A stretch of DNA of 58,975 bases, taken from assembly GCA_027459465.1 (NCBI GenBank), contig DAIDIH010000268.1:1-58975 (forward strand), given 5' to 3'. Source of the DNA: Bryobacterales bacterium. Its GTDB lineage: Bacteria; Acidobacteriota; Terriglobia; Bryobacterales; Bryobacteraceae. Numbering within the stretch: position 1 is the first letter of the stretch; the number at the start of each line of letters is the position of its first letter. A program made the translations under genes and the position numbers. The notes under the pieces were generated by a model, which searched no databases, had not been told where the DNA came from, and saw only the letters and a program-made list of their open reading frames with translations. Below are positions 55,240 to 58,975 of the stretch, in pieces.

Positions 55240-55280
55240 TAGAGTAGCCGAGGCCGGCCGGGGCGTCAATGGGAATTTGA

Positions 55281-56888
55281 TTACCAGTGGGCGGGAAGGG
55301 GTTGGCGGGGGGTGAGGCGTGGGGATTTGGAGAGGAGGAAGAGGCGGCCGGGGGCGGCGGGTTGGGTTGCGTGGCCGGGGTCGGAGGTGGGGGCGAGGGC
55401 GGCGGGGGCGTCGAAGTCGAGTTCGGGGTGGGCGAGGATGAAGGCGGTGGCTTCGGCGGGGGAGTCGGCGAGGATGGCGGTGGCGAGGGGGGCGTTGTTG
55501 CCGAGGCCCCAGGAGCGGAGGCGGCGGGTGTAGAGGGCGCGGTCGAGGTGGTTGAACTGGGTGGTGGTGACGGTGATGCCGAGGTAGACGTAGTGGGGAT
55601 CGTAGCGGGCGACGGTGCCGGTGGGATCTAAGAAGAGATAGCGGGGGTTGAGGCCGGGGAGGGTGGCCGAGTAGAACTCGTCGGCGGGATCGGCGATGAC
55701 GAGGCCGTTGGCGCGGCCGGTGGCGTAGTAGGCTCGCAAGGGCGCGGCTTCGGGGATGGGGGTGGATGCTCCGAAGGAGAGTCCCCAGAGGGCGGAGGGG
55801 AAGAAGGCTTTGAGGATCAAGGCGGCGGCGAGGAAGGCGGGGAGCGCGGCGCGGGTGCGGGGGAGGAGTTGGATGGATCCGGCGCCGGTGAGGGCAAGGG
55901 GTGGGATGGCCATGAGAGCGTAGGGGAGGTTGCGGTAGTGGAAGGCGGCGAGGGAGGAGAGGACGGTGAGGAGCCAGGAGGCGAGGAGCAAGGAGGCGGG
56001 ATGGCGTTGACGGAGGCTTCGGGCGAGCGGGATGAGGCCGGCGAGGGCGCAGAGGGCGAGGACGGGATCGCTCGCAAAGAGGCGTTCGCCGTAGAAGAGC
56101 AGTGCGGGCTGGGAGGAGCCGGCGGGGGGATTGACTCCGAAGTTGAGGAGTTGGACCTGGATGTAGTCGGCGTAGAACCAGGAGGGGTGGACGGCGAATT
56201 GGTAGAGGTGCCAGGGGGCGGCGGCGGCGAGGGCGAGGACGAGGGAGGTGAGCAGGCGTGTGGGGCGCGGGCGGTCCGGCGGGCGGGCCGCGAGGGAGTA
56301 GAGGACGGCGGCGGCGAAGGGCAGCAAGCCGGCGATGTTTTTGACCATGATGCCGGCGGCGATGGCGGCGGCGAAGGAGAGGAACGGGGCGCGGCGTTCG
56401 AGGCGGGGGTCGCGGGCGAGGCAGAAGAGGGCGGCGGTGAAGCAGAAGACGAGGGGCATGTCGGTATAGCAGAGGCGGGCGAAGGTGTGCCAGAGGGGAT
56501 CGGCGAGGAGGAGAAGCAGCGCGGCGAGGGCGGCGAGGGGTTCGGGGTTGAAGGCGAAGACGAGGGTGGAGGCGGCGATGGCGGCCAGGAGCGCGGGCAG
56601 GCGGAGCGAGGCGAGGGACCAGCCGAAGGCGCGGAGGGAGGCGGCGGAGAGCCAGACGAGGAGGGGCGGCTTATAGAGGAGGAAGCGGCCCATGACGCGG
56701 GGGGTGAGCCAGTGGCCCTGCTGGGCGAGGTCGAGGGCGGAGTTGGCGTAGGTGGTTTCGTCCTGGGCGCGGATGTGGGAGACAGGGTCGGCGAAGGGGC
56801 TCGAGATGCCGGCGCGTTCGAGGCCAGGGGTGAGGAGGGCGGCGGCGGCGAGGGCGGCGAGGGCCAGGCGCGCCGGGGTTGCGGTCAT
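55281..56888 (-). CDS. PMT/ArnT-like glycosyltransferase
   Basis: 535 residues with about 11-12 hydrophobic segments. The first periplasmic loop has the acidic motif DETTYANSALDLAQQGHW and the YKPPLLVW turn typical of the PMT_2/ArnT family. These enzymes use polyprenyl-phosphate sugars to modify lipids, glycans or proteins in the periplasm. The acceptor is unknown. Its ATG overlaps the stop of the c-haem sensor upstream (ATGA), so they are coupled. Confidence 0.82.
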   Translation of the reverse strand: MTATPARLALAALAAAALLTPGLERAGISSPFADPVSHIRAQDETTYANSALDLAQQGHWLTPRVMGRFLLYKPPLLVWLSAASLRAFGWSLASLRLPALLAAIAASTLVFAFNPEPLAALAALLLLLADPLWHTFARLCYTDMPLVFCFTAALFCLARDPRLERRAPFLSFAAAIAAGIMVKNIAGLLPFAAAVLYSLAARPPDRPRPTRLLTSLVLALAAAAPWHLYQFAVHPSWFYADYIQVQLLNFGVNPPAGSSQPALLFYGERLFASDPVLALCALAGLIPLARSLRQRHPASLLLASWLLTVLSSLAAFHYRNLPYALMAIPPLALTGAGSIQLLPRTRAALPAFLAAALILKAFFPSALWGLSFGASTPIPEAAPLRAYYATGRANGLVIADPADEFYSATLPGLNPRYLFLDPTGTVARYDPHYVYLGITVTTTQFNHLDRALYTRRLRSWGLGNNAPLATAILADSPAEATAFILAHPELDFDAPAALAPTSDPGHATQPAAPGRLFLLSKSPRLTPRQPLPAHW

Positions 56889-57763
56889 TCGCCGAGGAGT
56901 TTGAGGGCCTTGGAGAGGCTGACGAACATGCGGTTGAAGGACGCGGTGAGGGCGGCGACTTCATCGCGGCCTTTGACGGGGAGTTCGGGGAGGTCGACTT
57001 GGCCTTTGCTGACGCGGTCGGCCATGGAGGCGAGTTTGCCGATGGGGCGGATGACGATGAGGACGAGGGCGGCGTCGATGACGAGCATGGTGATGAGGAA
57101 GATGGCGGCGAGGTAGCCGATTAAGGAGTGGAAGGCGCGGTCGGCGATGGCGATGGGGACGGACATGGGGACGGCGACGATCTGGGCGCCGACGATTTCG
57201 TTGAGTTTCCAACCGAAGCCGTTGGCGGAGCCGTAGGTGGCGAGGACGGATTTGGGGGCGTGATCGGGGGTGCTGTGGCATTCCAGGCAGGCGGGGGCGC
57301 TGACGGCGATGGGGTGGCTCAAGTAGAGGGAGCGGCCTGTCGGGGTGTCGCGTTCGCCCCTGAGTTCGGCTTTGCCGGGGTTATTGCGGAAGTAGTGGAT
57401 GATGTCGGCTTCCCAGTCTTCGGCGCGGTCGCCGAGGTTGGTGGGGTTGAGGGTGGCTTCGCGGTAAGTGTAGGCGGGATATTTTTTGCGGAGGAAGTCG
57501 AAGGTGGTGGTGGCGGCGTAGGCGGGGACGGTTTGTGGGAGGAAGCGCTCGCTGTGGGTGAGGCGGTATTCGAGCAGAGGCTTGACCTGTTCGGTGGTGT
57601 AGGAGCGCATGGCGCGGGCGGCTTCCATCATGAGCTCGGCCTGCTGGATGACCTGGGTGCGGGCGTTTTCGCGGAGGAACCGGTAGGCGCCCCAGCCGAC
57701 GAGCGCGAGGCCGGAGCCGAAGAAGAGGAGGAAGATGAGGTTGAACTTTACCAGCAGCTTCAT
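56885..57763 (-). CDS. Membrane sensor with c-type haem (DUF3365) and HAMP domain
   Basis: 292 residues. A first transmembrane helix (about 5-28) is followed by a periplasmic Tll0287-like DUF3365 domain with the haem c motif CLECH (159-163), a second helix (about 210-235) and a HAMP domain (about 235-285). There is no kinase, cyclase or methyl-accepting output domain, so the signal partner must be elsewhere or the protein is truncated. It is the first gene before the glycosyltransferase. Redox or gas sensing is inferred. Confidence 0.8.
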   Translation of the reverse strand: MKLLVKFNLIFLLFFGSGLALVGWGAYRFLRENARTQVIQQAELMMEAARAMRSYTTEQVKPLLEYRLTHSERFLPQTVPAYAATTTFDFLRKKYPAYTYREATLNPTNLGDRAEDWEADIIHYFRNNPGKAELRGERDTPTGRSLYLSHPIAVSAPACLECHSTPDHAPKSVLATYGSANGFGWKLNEIVGAQIVAVPMSVPIAIADRAFHSLIGYLAAIFLITMLVIDAALVLIVIRPIGKLASMADRVSKGQVDLPELPVKGRDEVAALTASFNRMFVSLSKALKLLGE

Positions 57764-57807
57764 GGGCGCTTATGAATGATAGCAGCGTGGGGAGTGAGAA
57801 AAATTTG

Positions 57808-58047
57808 TCATAGGGGGTGGTGGGAGTTCTTGAAGACGACAAAGAGATGCATGGGGCGGGTGGGCCAGGGGAGGAAATCGAACTTGAGGTAAAAGCGGCG
57901 GGCGTCGTCGGCGCGGGCGAGGGTGCTTTCGAGGACGAATTGGCTGGCCGAGCGATGCGAGGCGTCTGCCGCGGCTTGCAGGGCGCGTCTGGCGTTGCGG
58001 GTGACGCGGAGGAGGAGCTTTTCGGTGCGTGCGGTGCGGAGGGGCAT
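57808..58047 (-). pseudogene. In-frame chimera of TacA-type antitoxin and TacT-type GNAT toxin tail
   Basis: 79 residues. Residues 1-49 match a TacA-like (DUF1778) ribbon-helix-helix antitoxin: ARTEKLLLRVT, then LQAAADASHRSASQFVLES. Residues 50-79 (RRFYLKFDFLPWPTRPMHL and on) match the end of its GNAT toxin, which normally lies in the next gene. An internal deletion seems to have joined the two genes in frame, removing the antitoxin's neutralising tail and most of the toxin. The DNA-binding part is intact, so it could still repress. No ribosome-binding site is seen. Confidence 0.65.
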
Positions 58048-58236
58048 GGGTTGTTTGTTTCGCTTTTCGGCTGTCGGGCCTGCCCGGCAATATCAAGACC
58101 GAGGCGGGCGCTTGTGAGCGGGGGCACTGGCGTAACTTGATAAGCAGCGGAACTTCTGCGTGTAATTACTCCTACAGTAACTCGTTTGTAGTATTCGTTT
58201 CGCGTCGGAGGAAGTACTATATTTCAAAACTGTACC

Positions 58237-58265
58237 TTGACAGATTTTGCTTTCGCGAATACTCT
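58237..58265 (+). promoter_or_regulatory. Consensus -35 promoter for a leaderless transcript
   Basis: TTGACA (58237-58242), a 17-bp spacer and a -10-like TACTCT (58260-58265). The ATG at 58272 is 6 bases past the -10, so the mRNA would start at or next to the start codon. The rest of 58048-58236 shows no gene. Confidence 0.55.
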
Positions 58266-58271
58266 CGCCCC

Positions 58272-58715
58272 ATGCGCGTCTGCTTCCCGCGGAGTTTCCT
58301 GGCATCTTTCGTTTTTTGTGGCTTACTTACGTTTGCGATTCCGTCCTTTCTGTTTGCGCAGCGGCGGGTGGACGGGAATAACATGTACCACCGGGTTTGG
58401 GTGGTGGTTCCGATGGTGGGGTCGGGGACGCTGGCCGATCCGTACCGGCCGAAGCATGTGCCGGCCGCGCCCGCGGCGGCGGGCGACCGGAGCGGGATTC
58501 TGGGGTTTGCGTCCACGCCGACCGACGATGGCATGCATGCAATTGTGCTTTTCGTGGCGGCGAACCGGGCGGCTTTGAACGAAATTCTGCGGGACACGTC
58601 GCCGGGGGTGGTGGCGTTTGCGGCGGGCAAGTTGGGCGGGGCGGCGATTGAAGCGGCGCTGGCCAAGTATAAGGCGAACTTTCATCTGCAGGATCTGCGG
58701 GTGGTGGTGCCGTGA
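58272..58715 (+). CDS. Small secreted protein of unknown function
   Basis: 147 residues with a long signal peptide (about 1-29, ending SFLFAQ). The mature part contains YHRVWVVVPMVGSG, GTLADPYRPKHVP and GFASTPTDDGMHAIVLFVA. No family recognised. Its stop overlaps the next start (GTGA), so the two are coupled. Leaderless transcription is suggested by the promoter just upstream. Confidence 0.7.
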   Translation: MRVCFPRSFLASFVFCGLLTFAIPSFLFAQRRVDGNNMYHRVWVVVPMVGSGTLADPYRPKHVPAAPAAAGDRSGILGFASTPTDDGMHAIVLFVAANRAALNEILRDTSPGVVAFAAGKLGGAAIEAALAKYKANFHLQDLRVVVP

Positions 58716-58975
58716 AGGTCGCGGGGGCGGTGTTGGCGCTGATGGCGCTTGGGGCGGCGCCGGGCTGGGCGCAGTTGGGCGGATGGGTGGACACGTGGGG
58801 TTGTTCGACGCTGGGCGGCTGGGCGTGGAATTCCGCGGAGCCGGATACGCCGATCACGGTGGATCTGTATGGGGACGGGGTTTACATCGAGACGGTGACG
58901 GCGGGTAACTTCCGTCAGGATCTGGTGAATGCGGGCATTGGGAACGGGGTGCATGGATTTCAGATCAGCACGCCG
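58712..58975 (+). CDS. Secreted protein, 5' part (cut by the window edge)
   Basis: Starts with GTG 58712 overlapping the stop of the gene before. A signal peptide (about 1-21, ending GWAQ) leads to a Trp/Gly-rich segment. Then GWAWNSAEPDTPITVDLYGD and, later, GNGVHGFQISTP follow, a pattern seen in beta-rich domains attached to glycosyltransferases and surface proteins. The 3' end is outside the window. Confidence 0.7.
   Translation, partial: MKVAGAVLALMALGAAPGWAQLGGWVDTWGCSTLGGWAWNSAEPDTPITVDLYGDGVYIETVTAGNFRQDLVNAGIGNGVHGFQISTP

Noticed and set aside
1..58975. CRISPR arrays, tRNA or rRNA genes, transposases, integrases
   Set aside because: I looked for regular short repeats, tRNA T-arm sequences and transposase or recombinase motifs and saw none.

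Overview
The window is about 59 kb of GC-rich bacterial DNA (roughly 64-65% GC by eye). It most resembles an acidobacterium of the Solibacter/Bryobacter type. The evidence is a PadR regulator next to an ADOP-type permease, several secreted proteins with the Solibacter-type C-terminal domain (TIGR03437-like), FG-GAP/VCBS repeat proteins, a cytochrome c + copper-monooxygenase-like + TPR protein, and many secreted glycan-degrading enzymes. The assignment is inference from gene content; there is no rRNA or tRNA here to confirm it.

Layout: 1-800 holds a possible gene start running off the left edge and a stretch that looks like a structured RNA with a terminator-like hairpin. 0.8-4.1 kb: secreted GH35-like beta-galactosidase, secreted alpha/beta hydrolase, metallophosphoesterase. 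4.1-8.2 kb: malate synthase overlapped by a TPR/HTH protein, then adenylate kinase. 8.2-12.6 kb: a McrBC-type restriction system translationally coupled to an APC permease. 12.6-15.8 kb: rpoN-hpf-rapZ. 15.9-18.9 kb: an FG-GAP/TIGR03437-like gene split by an in-frame TAA. 19-21.3 kb: redoxin and copper-monooxygenase-like cytochrome. 21.3-27.2 kb: a GH5-like, GH2 and GH27 glycosidase operon. 27.3-32.9 kb: DUF1326 protein, AAA ATPase, sulfatase, SGNH hydrolase, threonine synthase.

32.9-38.5 kb: two nearly identical 645-bp copies of a lytic transglycosylase gene flank a 4.25-kb segment of secreted-protein genes, two of them broken. 38.5-41.2 kb: Fic protein, IscU-like scaffold, Nudix hydrolase, DUF454 protein, and a decayed gene. 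41.2-46.3 kb: an enolase-superfamily protein and two tandem paralogs of unknown function, transcribed away from an M19-type dipeptidase across a shared symmetric -10 box. 46.5-50.2 kb: L,D-transpeptidase, LarA-like protein, twin Flp pilins. 50.2-57.8 kb: DUF155 membrane protein, amidohydrolase, ADOP permease, PadR regulator, PMT-type glycosyltransferase, c-heme membrane sensor. 57.8 kb to the end: an apparent in-frame chimera of a TacA-type antitoxin with the tail of its GNAT toxin, and two small secreted-protein genes, the last cut by the window edge.

Main themes are secreted polysaccharide breakdown (GH35, GH5, GH2, GH27, sulfatase, SGNH esterase), cell-envelope remodelling (lytic transglycosylases, L,D-transpeptidase, glycosyltransferase, pilins) and visible genome decay. 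Across the window the heptamer AGTAAGT/ACTTACT occurs at least 23 times, about ten times what base composition predicts, and in different codon phases, so it is a DNA-level signal of unknown purpose.
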